Positions 29,563 to 37,966 of a stretch of DNA of 64,000 nt are shown here, piece after piece; the first letter of the stretch is position 1, and each line of letters begins with the position of its first letter. The notes below the pieces were generated by a model. That model ran no database searches. It was not told the origin of the DNA and worked only from the letters and a program-made list of their open reading frames with translations. Origin of the DNA: Betaproteobacteria bacterium (lineage in GTDB: Bacteria > Pseudomonadota > Gammaproteobacteria > Burkholderiales > Rhodocyclaceae); the NCBI GenBank assembly GCA_009781175.1, contig WQYQ01000016.1:1-64000 (forward strand), in the 5' to 3' direction. The position numbers were made by a program, and so were the translations under genes.

Positions 29563-30305
29563 CCACGAGTCGAGCGCTAACCACGCCATTTATGGCGGGG
29601 TTAGCGAGACAAGCGTTACGAGCGCCGCAGGCGCCCCCCGATCCATGACGAAGAAGCCCCAAGCTTTATTCATGAGATTTCTTCCGCAACGGCGACGCGT
29701 TCTCGATCCCCTTTAAGGCTTTACGCCAACAAATCAAGCCTGAAAATATATCGGCAACCGCTTTTGTCTTTCGTTTAAACAAGACAAATGCTCAAATCAT
29801 GCTGTACGGAAAAACGCAGATTTGTTGCAGGCTGTTCCAGCAAATCCAAGATGAACGTAAGTCATTCCCAAGCGCTTGCACTCGGCCCACGTTCATCCCC
29901 CGCGCAATTGTTGCACCAAATGTGGAGGATTTTGCCCTTCAGTGCAGCAAGAGCAAGCCGTTAAAACCTCTCGAACATACTGAGGCTATTCAAGAAGAAC
30001 GCTTGCAGCACCAAATAACCTGCATTGTGAAATAGCCACAGAGCCAATTCACTTTTCCGTTTGTGGCAGTAAAGAATCAAACGCTTTCAAACAGGCTGTG
30101 GCCTGTGTTTTTGCATCACCGATAACCACGAGTCGAGCGCAAATCCAGCCTTATGGCGGGGTCAGCAAGACAAGCGTTATTGGCGCCGAAGGCGCCCCGG
30201 TTCATGGCGAAGAAGCCCCAAGTTTCAGATTGGGGAGATTCACAAGGCTTTTCAATCGGGCAACCCCAAATCGCGCATAGCGCGAAAGTATAAGAGGAGT
30301 GACAC
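29563..30305. repeat. Repeat-filled intergenic region: two copies of the GCC/hairpin repeat
   Basis: Two related copies lie in direct orientation at about 29563-29668 and 30119-30236. Each runs CCACGAGTCGAGCGC, TTATGGCGGGGT, AGACAAGCGTTA, GCGCCNNAGGCGCCCC and then GAAGAAGCCCCAAG, the second ending in a hairpin with GGGG. The unique 450 bp between them is AT-richer and contains only a weak 78-codon ORF (29799-30035) with no recognisable features. The leader of the porin gene occupies the last 60 bp. Confidence 0.65.
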
Positions 30306-31613
30306 ATGAAGCATTTCGCTCGCTGCGGCGTCCTGGCTCTTGCCCTGTCGGGCGTGAGCCAATTGGCTTGTGCCATCGATCAATTGGAATTCCACGGCTA
30401 CCTGCGTGCCGGTATCGGTCTGAATGGCGCGGGCGGCGGCCAGGTCTGTTTCGGCCTTGCCGGCGCAGACGCCAAGTACCGCCTCGGCAACGAGTGCGAC
30501 TACTCCATCGAACCCACATTTACCGGACGCATCGCCTCACCCGCGGATAACTCCTCCTGGGGCATTACCTTGATGCCAAAGGTTTATCGCACCTTCGCGA
30601 ATGGCAGCGCGAACGCCGACTCTTTCGGCGATGAGTTGCCCGTCAGCATGGGACAGATTTATCTGTTTGGGGAAAACCTGCCGCAGTTACTGAATGGCCG
30701 CCTGTGGGGCGGGCGCCGTTACTATGATCGTCTGCAAACGAATATCAACGACCACTACCTTGAGGTCGAGGACGGTGACGGCGTCGGCATTGAAGACATG
30801 AACCTCGGCTTTGGCAAGTGGAGCGTGGCTTGGTTGATGAATCCGAATAACGACAGGCCGCTCGTCAACAACATGCCGGCTCCAAGTAGCTCGGTGAATA
30901 AAAAGCCCTATCGAGTCACTACGCGCCTGACCGGCATCAAAACCATCGACGAGGGCGCGCTGCAAATCTGGGCCGGTTTTTATGGCCAAAGCGTGAGCGA
31001 CGATGTTTCGACAACGCCACCCACCCCGGTCAACAAGGACCCATCGATGTGGCGTCTCGCCGCCTATCACACCATCAATGGCGTCCTGAAGGGCAGCAAT
31101 ATGGTTGGGATGAAAGTCGAAAACAGCGAGGTGCATAAACTGTGGCGCGTCGTGCTCTATCAAACCGCATTCGTCGACTCGATCGCCACGAGCTTCGATT
31201 TCACAACCCAATATCGCAGCAAAAAGGACCGTCTAACCACAGGTGACGACTGGCTCAAGAACGATTGGTTCACAATTGGCGGGCGCAGCGACACGCGGAT
31301 TTCGGGCCCCTTCCGCTTCCTGATTGAATACGGACATGACCAAGTCAAACCTCAAAGCGGTTCATGGCTGCGTTTGGATAAGCTGACGCTTGCGGGCGCG
31401 ATAAGCGCCGGCCCGGATGCCAGTTCGCGCCCGACCTTCCGCGTGTTCTACACCTATGCGAAATGGAACGAAGCGGCCCGCCAGGACGCGGTAAACGGCG
31501 TGTATAACCTCGCGATCAACCAGAACCGCGACGGCACAAATACGCTGCGTCAAGTTTACGGCGATTCAACTTCAGGTTCGAGCTTTGGCGTCCAGGCCGA
31601 GGCTTGGTGGTAA
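30306..31613 (+). CDS. LamB-type maltoporin-family outer-membrane porin
   Basis: The 435-residue protein has a signal peptide (VLALALSGVSQLACA) and opens with LEFHGYLRAGIGLNG, the maltoporin-family N-terminus. It contains RLWGGRRYYDR as in LamB and ends in an aromatic residue (AEAWW) as expected for an outer-membrane beta-barrel. It should form a trimeric 18-stranded carbohydrate or small-solute channel. AAGAGGAG lies upstream of the ATG. The gene is alone, with a strong terminator and no sugar ABC genes nearby, so the solute is unknown. Confidence 0.88.
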   Translation: MKHFARCGVLALALSGVSQLACAIDQLEFHGYLRAGIGLNGAGGGQVCFGLAGADAKYRLGNECDYSIEPTFTGRIASPADNSSWGITLMPKVYRTFANGSANADSFGDELPVSMGQIYLFGENLPQLLNGRLWGGRRYYDRLQTNINDHYLEVEDGDGVGIEDMNLGFGKWSVAWLMNPNNDRPLVNNMPAPSSSVNKKPYRVTTRLTGIKTIDEGALQIWAGFYGQSVSDDVSTTPPTPVNKDPSMWRLAAYHTINGVLKGSNMVGMKVENSEVHKLWRVVLYQTAFVDSIATSFDFTTQYRSKKDRLTTGDDWLKNDWFTIGGRSDTRISGPFRFLIEYGHDQVKPQSGSWLRLDKLTLAGAISAGPDASSRPTFRVFYTYAKWNEAARQDAVNGVYNLAINQNRDGTNTLRQVYGDSTSGSSFGVQAEAWW

Positions 31614-31644
31614 CAACCCGCGCTATGCATTTGAAATTTTTGCA

Positions 31645-31669
31645 AGCCAGACAAATGTCTGGCTTTTTT
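31645..31669 (+). terminator. Rho-independent terminator after the porin gene
   Basis: The stem AGCCAGAC/GTCTGGCT with an AAAT loop is followed by a run of five extra T residues. The last T of the run touches the stop codon of the convergent murI gene. Confidence 0.9.
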
Positions 31670-32519
31670 ACGGCAGCGCTTCTTTCAATACGCTGCGGGA
31701 GCGGAAACTGTGCGAAGGCGGCAGTGGATGCGGAGCCCCGGCGGCGCCCCAAAGCCTATCGATCACTGCGCCGACCTGCCGCGTATCGCCACTGCACCAG
31801 AATTGCGTCACGCGCGGGGGCTGCGTCCCATCTGCAAGGAGCCTCGATGCGCACAGCCGCCGCTCAAGTTGCCGGGCAACGGCGGCTCCGGTATCGATAA
31901 CCTTCACGGCGGGGCCGACGATCGCCTCGATCGCGGGCCGGAGGAATACGTAATGCGTGCAGCCGAGCACGATCACATCCGCGCCGGCCGCCAGCAGCGG
32001 CGCCAGATGAACCTGAAGCAGATCGCGCGCCGTCGGCGTATCGAGTTCGCCGTGTTCGACCAGTTCGACCAGACCGACCCCCGGCTGCGTGACGACTCTG
32101 ACATCCTGGCCAAAGCTATCGAGCAAAGCGGCGAATTTCGCGCTCGCCAATGTGCCCACCGTCGCAAGCACGCCCACCGTGCCGCTTTGCGTCGCCGCCG
32201 TCGCGGGTTTCACCGCGGGCTCCATGCCGATCACCGGCAGATCGGGCCACGCTTCGCGCATCGCCTTGACGCCGGCCGCTGTCGCGGTATTGCAGGCGAC
32301 GACAAGGGCCTTGGCATTCCGCGCAAGCAAAAAAGCGCCCAGTTCGAGCGAGCGCGCCGAAATCTCTTCGATCGGCCGCTCGCCATAAGGCGCATAGCCG
32401 GAGTCCGCGCAGTAGAGCAGAGATTCCGCAGGCAGACGCGCACGAATTTCGCGCAGCACCGAAAGCCCGCCGACGCCGGAATCGAAAACGCCAATGGGTT
32501 GCAGATCAGGAGCACTCAT
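31668..32519 (-). CDS. murI: Glutamate racemase
   Basis: MurI interconverts L- and D-glutamate to supply D-Glu for peptidoglycan. The 283-residue protein has the family start GVFDSGVGGLSVL, the two catalytic cysteines in VVACNTATA and LGCTHYVFL, and YCADSGYAPYG. Full length, convergent with the porin gene. Confidence 0.95.
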   Translation of the reverse strand: MSAPDLQPIGVFDSGVGGLSVLREIRARLPAESLLYCADSGYAPYGERPIEEISARSLELGAFLLARNAKALVVACNTATAAGVKAMREAWPDLPVIGMEPAVKPATAATQSGTVGVLATVGTLASAKFAALLDSFGQDVRVVTQPGVGLVELVEHGELDTPTARDLLQVHLAPLLAAGADVIVLGCTHYVFLRPAIEAIVGPAVKVIDTGAAVARQLERRLCASRLLADGTQPPRVTQFWCSGDTRQVGAVIDRLWGAAGAPHPLPPSHSFRSRSVLKEALP

Positions 32520-32559
32520 CCCGCGCAGACTGATTTGAATTGACTATGCAGCTTCGACA

Positions 32560-33090
32560 TCACTCCCCGCTCAACTCCACAAGCTTTGCAAGCGTGTTGT
32601 AGACACGCGTCGTCGCCGACACTTTCAGCTTTCGCTCGATGAACGCATTGTTGAGTTTTGAATCGCTGTATCGGGTTGCGCACACTATATAAGCAATATC
32701 GCCGATCACTTCTATTTTGTCGGGCGCATATCCAGGCGCCAAAAAGTTTTGCAGCAAAACAGCATCCGGCCTTGCGGCGAGAAACGTGAAGTAAAGCTTT
32801 CCCGTATCCGCGCTTTTGAAAGGATTTTGCTGTAACGCATGCTTGAAATATGCAGGTGATCTTGCAAACACGACGAGATCGCCGCCGAATTTATTTTTTA
32901 TGACTTCATGCACCAGACGCTCGGTGGCGCTCTGCTCCAATCCGGTAGAAGCAAGAACATTGCCGCTCTGGATATAGGTTCTGACGTTCTCCAGGCCCGC
33001 CTCTTCCAAGGCGACGCGCAGCAGCGCCATGGGTACTTTGTTCTTCCCTGTAGGGGTAACGCCCCGCAGCAGGATGATTTGTTTTTTCAT
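32560..33090 (-). CDS. DUF1697 protein
   Basis: The 176-residue protein matches DUF1697 by its start IILLRGVTPTGKNKVPM and the segment ENVRTYIQSGNVLAS. The family is soluble, widespread and of unknown function. Its ATG at 33090 overlaps the queG stop by 4 bp (ATGA). The coding sequence is less GC-rich than its neighbours, hinting at later acquisition. Confidence 0.85.
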   Translation of the reverse strand: MKKQIILLRGVTPTGKNKVPMALLRVALEEAGLENVRTYIQSGNVLASTGLEQSATERLVHEVIKNKFGGDLVVFARSPAYFKHALQQNPFKSADTGKLYFTFLAARPDAVLLQNFLAPGYAPDKIEVIGDIAYIVCATRYSDSKLNNAFIERKLKVSATTRVYNTLAKLVELSGE

Positions 33091-34175
33091 AACGATGCAA
33101 GCCTCCCCGCGCCATGCCGCGCCAGCGCCCATGCCACATGTTCGCGCACGAGCAGCGAAGGATCGTCAGCCCTCGCCCGCAAGGCTGTCAGTACCGCCGG
33201 CGTCGATGGCGCATTGCCCAGGGCGACCGCGATATTGCGCAGCCACCGTTCATGGCCGATCCGGTAGATCGCGCTGCCCGCCAGCTTGCGTTCAAACTCT
33301 TCCGCCGACCACGCAAAAAGTTCGACCAGACTCGCCGCATCCAGAGCATGACGCGGTGCGAAGTCCGGCTCCGCCGTGATGCGCGCGAAGCGATTCCACG
33401 GGCACACGAGTTGGCAATCGTCACAACCGTAAATCCGGTTTCCCAATAGCGAGCGCAGCGCCTCGGGAATCGTCTCTTTTAATTCGATCGTCAAATAGGA
33501 AATGCAGCGCCGCGCATCGACTTTATACGGCCCGATGATCGCCTGGGTCGGACATACATCGATGCAGGCCCGGCACTGGCCGCAATGCGCGCTGACCAGC
33601 GCGTCGGCGGGCAAGGCGAGATCGAGAAAGAGTTCGCCGAGGAAAAAATTCGATCCGCCCGAACGATCCAGCAACAGGGTGTGTTTGCCGCGCCAGCCGA
33701 TGCCGCCGCGCTTGGCGAGTTCGACTTCCATCACCGGCGCCGAGTCGACGAACACGCGATGCCCGCGAGGACCGATCTCCCCAGCGATCCGCTCGGCCAG
33801 TTTTTGCAGGCGGTTGCGTAAAACCTTGTGATAGTCGCGCCCGAGCGCATAGCGCGAGATATAGGCCCGCTCGCCATCGGCAAGCTGTTGCCGCGCATCG
33901 GCCGCGCGCGGCCAATAATCCATGCGGACCGTGACCACCGACAGCGCGCCGGGGACCAATTCGGCCGGCCGGGCGCGTTTGGCGCCGTGGCGGGCCATAT
34001 AATCCATCTCGCCGTGGCGGCCGGCCGCGAGCCAGGCTTCGAGCGCCTGCTCCGCATCCCCCAGATCGATGCCTGCAATGCCGACCGCCGAGAAACCCAA
34101 TTCCCGCCCCCACGCCTTGATTTGCAAGGCGAGCGCGGCGCTATCGAGAGAAGCTTTGTGAGTCATTTCCTGCAT
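33087..34175 (-). CDS. queG: Epoxyqueuosine reductase
   Basis: QueG reduces epoxyqueuosine to queuosine in tRNA, using cobalamin and two [4Fe-4S] clusters. The 362-residue protein has the N-terminal DUF1730 domain (ARHGAKRARPAELVPGA), the ferredoxin motifs CGQCRACIDVCPTQAI and CDDCQLVCPWN, and a C-terminal HEAT-like stretch. Start at 34175 or the ATG at 34166. Both overlap the GTG of the divergent tsaE. Confidence 0.95.
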   Translation of the reverse strand: MQEMTHKASLDSAALALQIKAWGRELGFSAVGIAGIDLGDAEQALEAWLAAGRHGEMDYMARHGAKRARPAELVPGALSVVTVRMDYWPRAADARQQLADGERAYISRYALGRDYHKVLRNRLQKLAERIAGEIGPRGHRVFVDSAPVMEVELAKRGGIGWRGKHTLLLDRSGGSNFFLGELFLDLALPADALVSAHCGQCRACIDVCPTQAIIGPYKVDARRCISYLTIELKETIPEALRSLLGNRIYGCDDCQLVCPWNRFARITAEPDFAPRHALDAASLVELFAWSAEEFERKLAGSAIYRIGHERWLRNIAVALGNAPSTPAVLTALRARADDPSLLVREHVAWALARHGAGRLASL

Positions 34176-34652
34176 GAACCCGATGATAGCCTGAGCCGCC
34201 CGCTCGCCGATGAAAGCGCAACGCGTGCGCTCGGCGCCGCGCTCGCGCCCGTCTTGGAAACCGGTTTGACGATTTACCTGCGCGGCGACCTGGGCGCCGG
34301 AAAAACAACTCTCGTGCGCGGGTTGCTGGAATCACTCGGTCACGCTGGACCTGTGCGCAGCCCAACCTATACTTTGATTGAACCTTATGTTATTTCTAAA
34401 TTAAACTTGTATCACTTTGATTTTTATCGATTCACTGACCCACAAGAATTCCTCGATGCCGGACTTGAAGAATATTTCGCGGGCGATGGCGTGTGCCTGG
34501 TCGAATGGCCGGAGCAGGCGGACGGCTTCATCCCTGCCGCGGATATCGAGATCCATCTTGAAATCCAAGATGCGGGACGGCAAGCAACGCTCATCGCGCT
34601 CAACGAACGGGGCCGCCGATGTCTGAAACGAATCGCTCCGCCGCCACAATGA
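34158..34652 (+). CDS. tsaE: tRNA threonylcarbamoyladenosine ATPase TsaE
   Basis: TsaE is the P-loop partner of TsaBD in making t6A in tRNA. The roughly 164-residue protein has Walker A RGDLGAGKTTLVRG, PVRSPTYTLIEPY and VEWPEQADGFIP. The GTG at 34158 is the only reasonable start in frame and lies inside the 5' end of the divergent queG. The 3' end overlaps amiC by 34 bp. Confidence 0.92.
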   Translation: MSHFLHEPDDSLSRPLADESATRALGAALAPVLETGLTIYLRGDLGAGKTTLVRGLLESLGHAGPVRSPTYTLIEPYVISKLNLYHFDFYRFTDPQEFLDAGLEEYFAGDGVCLVEWPEQADGFIPAADIEIHLEIQDAGRQATLIALNERGRRCLKRIAPPPQ

Positions 34653-35998
34653 AAAACCGCCGCGAATTCCTGAAAACGGGCGGCGCGCTGATGACATTGC
34701 TCGTCTCGCGCGCCGGTTTCGCCCAGGAAACCAGCATTCTCGCCGTGCGCGTCTGGCCGGCGCAGGACTACACGCGCGTCACGCTCGAAGGGCGCAGCAC
34801 GCTCAAATACACCCAGCAAATCGTCAAGAACCCGGAACGTCTCGTCGTCGACCTCGAAGGCGTCGAATTCAACAGCGTCATCCAGAGCCTGCCGAACAAA
34901 ATCACCGAGTCGGATCCCTATATCAAGTTGATCCGCGCGGGCCGCAACCGGCCCGGCGTAGTGCGCCTCGTCATCGAGCTGAAAAACGAAGTGAAGCCCC
35001 AGGTTTTCACGCTTGAACCCGTTGGACAGTACGGCTACCGGCTCGTTCTGGATCTGTACCCGGCGGAACCTGCCGACCCTCTGCTCGCCTTGATCGAAAA
35101 GCCCGATCCGATCGATGCCGCCAGCGGCCAGACGAGCCCGCCCGACCCCTTGGCGCGCACGCTCGACGATATCAATGCAAAAGACATCGCCAAGGCGAAT
35201 TCCGACGACAATCGCGCCAAGGACGAGCCTGCCCTCGTGGCCAAGGACAAGACGCGCGGGAAAGCCAAGGTCACGCGCCTGCTGACGGTCGCGATCGATC
35301 CCGGCCACGGTGGCGAAGACCCGGGCGCGGTGGGGAATCGCGGCACCTATGAAAAGCATGTCACGATCGCTGTCGCGCGCCGCCTCAAAGCAAAAATCGA
35401 TGCCGATCCGCTGATGCGTTCGATGCTCACGCGCGACGGCGATTTCTTCGTCCCGCTTCAGCAGCGCGTAAGCAAAGCGCGCGCGGTGCAAGCCGACCTG
35501 TTTGTTTCGATTCATGCCGATGCTTTCGTCAAACCCGACGCCCACGGCAGTTCGGTCTTCGTGCTCTCCGAAAAAGGCGCATCGAGCACGGCCGCGCGCC
35601 TGCTCGCCCAGCACGAAAACGCAGCGGATCTGGTCGGCGGCGTCAATTTCGCTGTCAAGGATGCCGTGCTCGCGAAAACCCTGCTCGATCTCTCGCAAAC
35701 CGCGACGAAGCAGGACAGCATGAAGCTCGCCAAGGCTGTGCTCGGCGAAATGGGCGGCATCAACCGCCTTCACAAAGGGGAAGTGGAACAGGCCGGATTC
35801 GCCGTGCTCAAAGCGCCCGACATTCCTTCCATCCTCGTCGAAACTGCCTTCATTTCGAACCCGGAAGAGGAACAGCGCCTGAAAGACGAGGCGTACCAGG
35901 ACAAAATGGCCGACGCGATCCTGCGCGGCATTAAACGCTATTTCGCCAAGAATCCACCCGCGCAGCAGCGCATCAAGCTTGCCTTGGGCGATCAGTAA
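34619..35998 (+). CDS. amiC: N-acetylmuramoyl-L-alanine amidase, AmiC type
   Basis: The 459-residue enzyme cleaves the lactyl-amide bond of peptidoglycan during daughter-cell separation. It has a twin-arginine signal (KNRREFLKTGG), an AMIN targeting domain (about residues 38-140), a linker and an Amidase_3 domain with the zinc ligands in DPGHGGEDPGA, the YEKHV Glu, SIHADAF and the catalytic Glu in VETAF. Start codon within the end of tsaE. Confidence 0.94.
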   Translation: MSETNRSAATMKNRREFLKTGGALMTLLVSRAGFAQETSILAVRVWPAQDYTRVTLEGRSTLKYTQQIVKNPERLVVDLEGVEFNSVIQSLPNKITESDPYIKLIRAGRNRPGVVRLVIELKNEVKPQVFTLEPVGQYGYRLVLDLYPAEPADPLLALIEKPDPIDAASGQTSPPDPLARTLDDINAKDIAKANSDDNRAKDEPALVAKDKTRGKAKVTRLLTVAIDPGHGGEDPGAVGNRGTYEKHVTIAVARRLKAKIDADPLMRSMLTRDGDFFVPLQQRVSKARAVQADLFVSIHADAFVKPDAHGSSVFVLSEKGASSTAARLLAQHENAADLVGGVNFAVKDAVLAKTLLDLSQTATKQDSMKLAKAVLGEMGGINRLHKGEVEQAGFAVLKAPDIPSILVETAFISNPEEEQRLKDEAYQDKMADAILRGIKRYFAKNPPAQQRIKLALGDQ

Positions 35999-36100
35999 AA
36001 ACGTAGCCCGTGCAACTACACGTTTAGCATTACGCTTGAGCCAAACCGATCCCGAGTCTGATTGCCGCGGCCGCATTGCGCACAGCGGACAGGCTGCGGC

Positions 36101-36640
36101 CTACTCACCGTTCATCAGATCGATATCCGATCCCTTGTGGCAGGCAGCGCAGTCAGTCAGCGACTTGACGCGGCCTTTCATCACCACGCGCATGGCGCCC
36201 TGATGCTTCTCGGTAAACCAGGGTGCCGTGGTAATGCGTGGCATATCGTCGGGACTCGCGTATTTTCGGTTGGTGGCGCTGTTCTTTTGCAGAAAGTCAC
36301 TGATCTCCTTACGCCGCTTGGGATCGAGCGCAACGTTAGCACCAAAATGATGCTCAAGATCCGCCATCAGCGCCAGCCAGTCGTCGGCGACCATCAGCCC
36401 CGGCGGAAAGGCAACATGACAGGCACCGCATTCACTGCGGTAAGCAGCGCTATCCAGGGAAATCCAAGAGTCGTTACGTGCCGCCATCAAGGCTGGCAGC
36501 GCTGCCAGGACGGCAGCCAAGCGCCACCACCCGCGCGGGGCGATGGCGTCGGCTCGATGAGGGCTACTTCTTGGGCGGCGGCAGAGACGACATGTAGTCG
36601 GCAAGTGCTTCAAGATCGGCCTCACGATACGGTTTGACAA
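36101..36640 (-). CDS. Small dihaem cytochrome c (DHC-like)
   Basis: The protein has two haem-binding motifs, CGACH and CAACH, near the two ends of its mature part, and a hydrophobic stretch (WWRLAAVLAALPALMAA) that can serve as export signal. This resembles the DHC class of dihaem cytochromes. The only ATG in frame (36640) gives 179 residues but overlaps the upstream cytochrome gene by 77 bp and leaves a long Arg-rich leader. A non-canonical start nearer the signal is possible. It is the last gene of the conduit cluster and probably a periplasmic electron carrier. Confidence 0.78.
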   Translation of the reverse strand: MSNRIVRPILKHLPTTCRLCRRPRSSPHRADAIAPRGWWRLAAVLAALPALMAARNDSWISLDSAAYRSECGACHVAFPPGLMVADDWLALMADLEHHFGANVALDPKRRKEISDFLQKNSATNRKYASPDDMPRITTAPWFTEKHQGAMRVVMKGRVKSLTDCAACHKGSDIDLMNGE

Positions 36641-37235
36641 CCTTCACCATATCAGGGTTTGAGTTGCCGCGGTCGCCATCACGGATGTAGTGAAGCTCGC
36701 GCAGCAGGTAGCGATAGTGCTGGGCAGCGACCATGGGATAGAACTTCTGCGCGTCACCCTCGCCGTTGTTACCGTGGCATTGCACACAGTCGCGCTCAAA
36801 TAAGGTCTTGCCCGCTTGAATCGCGGTCCCCGGCCCACGTCCCACCTTGTCCTCCACGATCGGCAGGGCAGACACATAGGCGGCGATATCCGCCATGTTC
36901 TCTGGCTTTGCCAGATGATCCTCGACATACTCCTCCATCTTCGGGTTATTGCGCAGCCCCGAGCGGATATCGGTCATCTGTTTGAGCAGGACGGAGGCAT
37001 GCTGACCGGCAAGACGCGGATAGGCGCCGCTGCTCTTGCCCATGGCATCGCTACGGTGGCAGCCCTGGCATGGAACGAAAGCGGCAGCACCACGCTCGGG
37101 GTCACCCTTGGTTTCCAGCACCTTGGTCAACTCGGCACTCTTTTCGTTCCAGGTCTGGCTAGTCTGCGCCTGTGCCGCCAACGGCAATACAGCAATCGAG
37201 GCAATCGCAACAATGGATATCAGAATTTTTTTCAC
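36564..37235 (-). CDS. Dihaem cytochrome c, c4 type
   Basis: The 223-residue periplasmic cytochrome has two c4-like domains with CQGCH and CVQCH motifs, YPRLAGQHASVLLKQM and a signal peptide ending AAQAQ. The start is a GTG (37235) with GCAGGAG upstream. Cytochrome c4 proteins shuttle electrons between membrane complexes. Its place in the operon suggests it connects the outer-membrane conduit to the inner membrane. Confidence 0.88.
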   Translation of the reverse strand: MKKILISIVAIASIAVLPLAAQAQTSQTWNEKSAELTKVLETKGDPERGAAAFVPCQGCHRSDAMGKSSGAYPRLAGQHASVLLKQMTDIRSGLRNNPKMEEYVEDHLAKPENMADIAAYVSALPIVEDKVGRGPGTAIQAGKTLFERDCVQCHGNNGEGDAQKFYPMVAAQHYRYLLRELHYIRDGDRGNSNPDMVKVVKPYREADLEALADYMSSLPPPKK

Positions 37236-37264
37236 AGATTTCTCCTGCCTTCGCGGCACGCTAA

Positions 37265-37939
37265 TCAATCACCCACACCCGCCAAATACTGGGCAACCTC
37301 CTCCATCTCCTCGTCGGTCATACGCTTGGCTGTGACGCGCATGAAACGGTTCGGGTCGTTGGAGCGCTCGCCGGTGGCGAAGTTTTTCAACTGCGACTTA
37401 ATGTAATCGATCTGCTGATTAGCGAGTTTCGGATAAGTGTAATTTTGGAGGCCACTCGCACCCTCCGAGCCAGCGCCTTTCGGCTGATGGCAACCGATGC
37501 ACGCGGGGACCCCCGTTTCGTCGTTACCTTGATTGTAGAGTACCTTCCCAGCACTGGCCGCCATGCGGTTTGTCGATGTGCCGCGCGCCCGCTTCTGTTT
37601 GCTGAAATACGCGGCGAGCGGCTGCACGTCCTCCGGCTTGAGCTGCGCGGCAATGGGACTCATCATATCGTTCTTGCGCTTGCCGGACATGAAGTCGTTC
37701 AACTGCTTGACGATGTAGTTTTCCTGCAAGCCAGCGAGCGTCGGAAACATCGGGGCAAGACTGTTGCCATCCGCGCCGTGACAGGCGGCGCAGACGGTAG
37801 CAGCGGTGGTCTGGGCGTCCTGGGCATGCGCCAGACCGGCCATTCCGAAACCCAGCAACAAGGCGGCAAGCCTAGCGGTCATTCCAATTCGATATCCCCG
37901 CGGCGTTGCGGACAGGGATTTGAATTCAGCGATTTTCAA
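37265..37939 (-). CDS. Dihaem cytochrome c, c4 type
   Basis: The second c4-like protein of the cluster has 224 residues with CAACH and CIGCH motifs, FPTLAGLQENYIVKQL and a signal peptide ending GLAHA. A TTG start at 37939 has GGGAGG at good distance. An ATG at 37882 would also leave the signal peptide. It follows mtoB by 27 bp and precedes the other c4 gene by 29 bp, so they are one transcript. Confidence 0.87.
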   Translation of the reverse strand: MKIAEFKSLSATPRGYRIGMTARLAALLLGFGMAGLAHAQDAQTTAATVCAACHGADGNSLAPMFPTLAGLQENYIVKQLNDFMSGKRKNDMMSPIAAQLKPEDVQPLAAYFSKQKRARGTSTNRMAASAGKVLYNQGNDETGVPACIGCHQPKGAGSEGASGLQNYTYPKLANQQIDYIKSQLKNFATGERSNDPNRFMRVTAKRMTDEEMEEVAQYLAGVGD

Positions 37940-37966
37940 TTTCGTATCCTCCCGGCAAAGCCTGGC

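Noticed and set aside
29799..30035. A 78-codon ORF between two repeat copies
   Set aside because: No ribosome site, no hydrophobic or domain pattern, and it sits in AT-rich intergenic sequence. Not supported as a gene.
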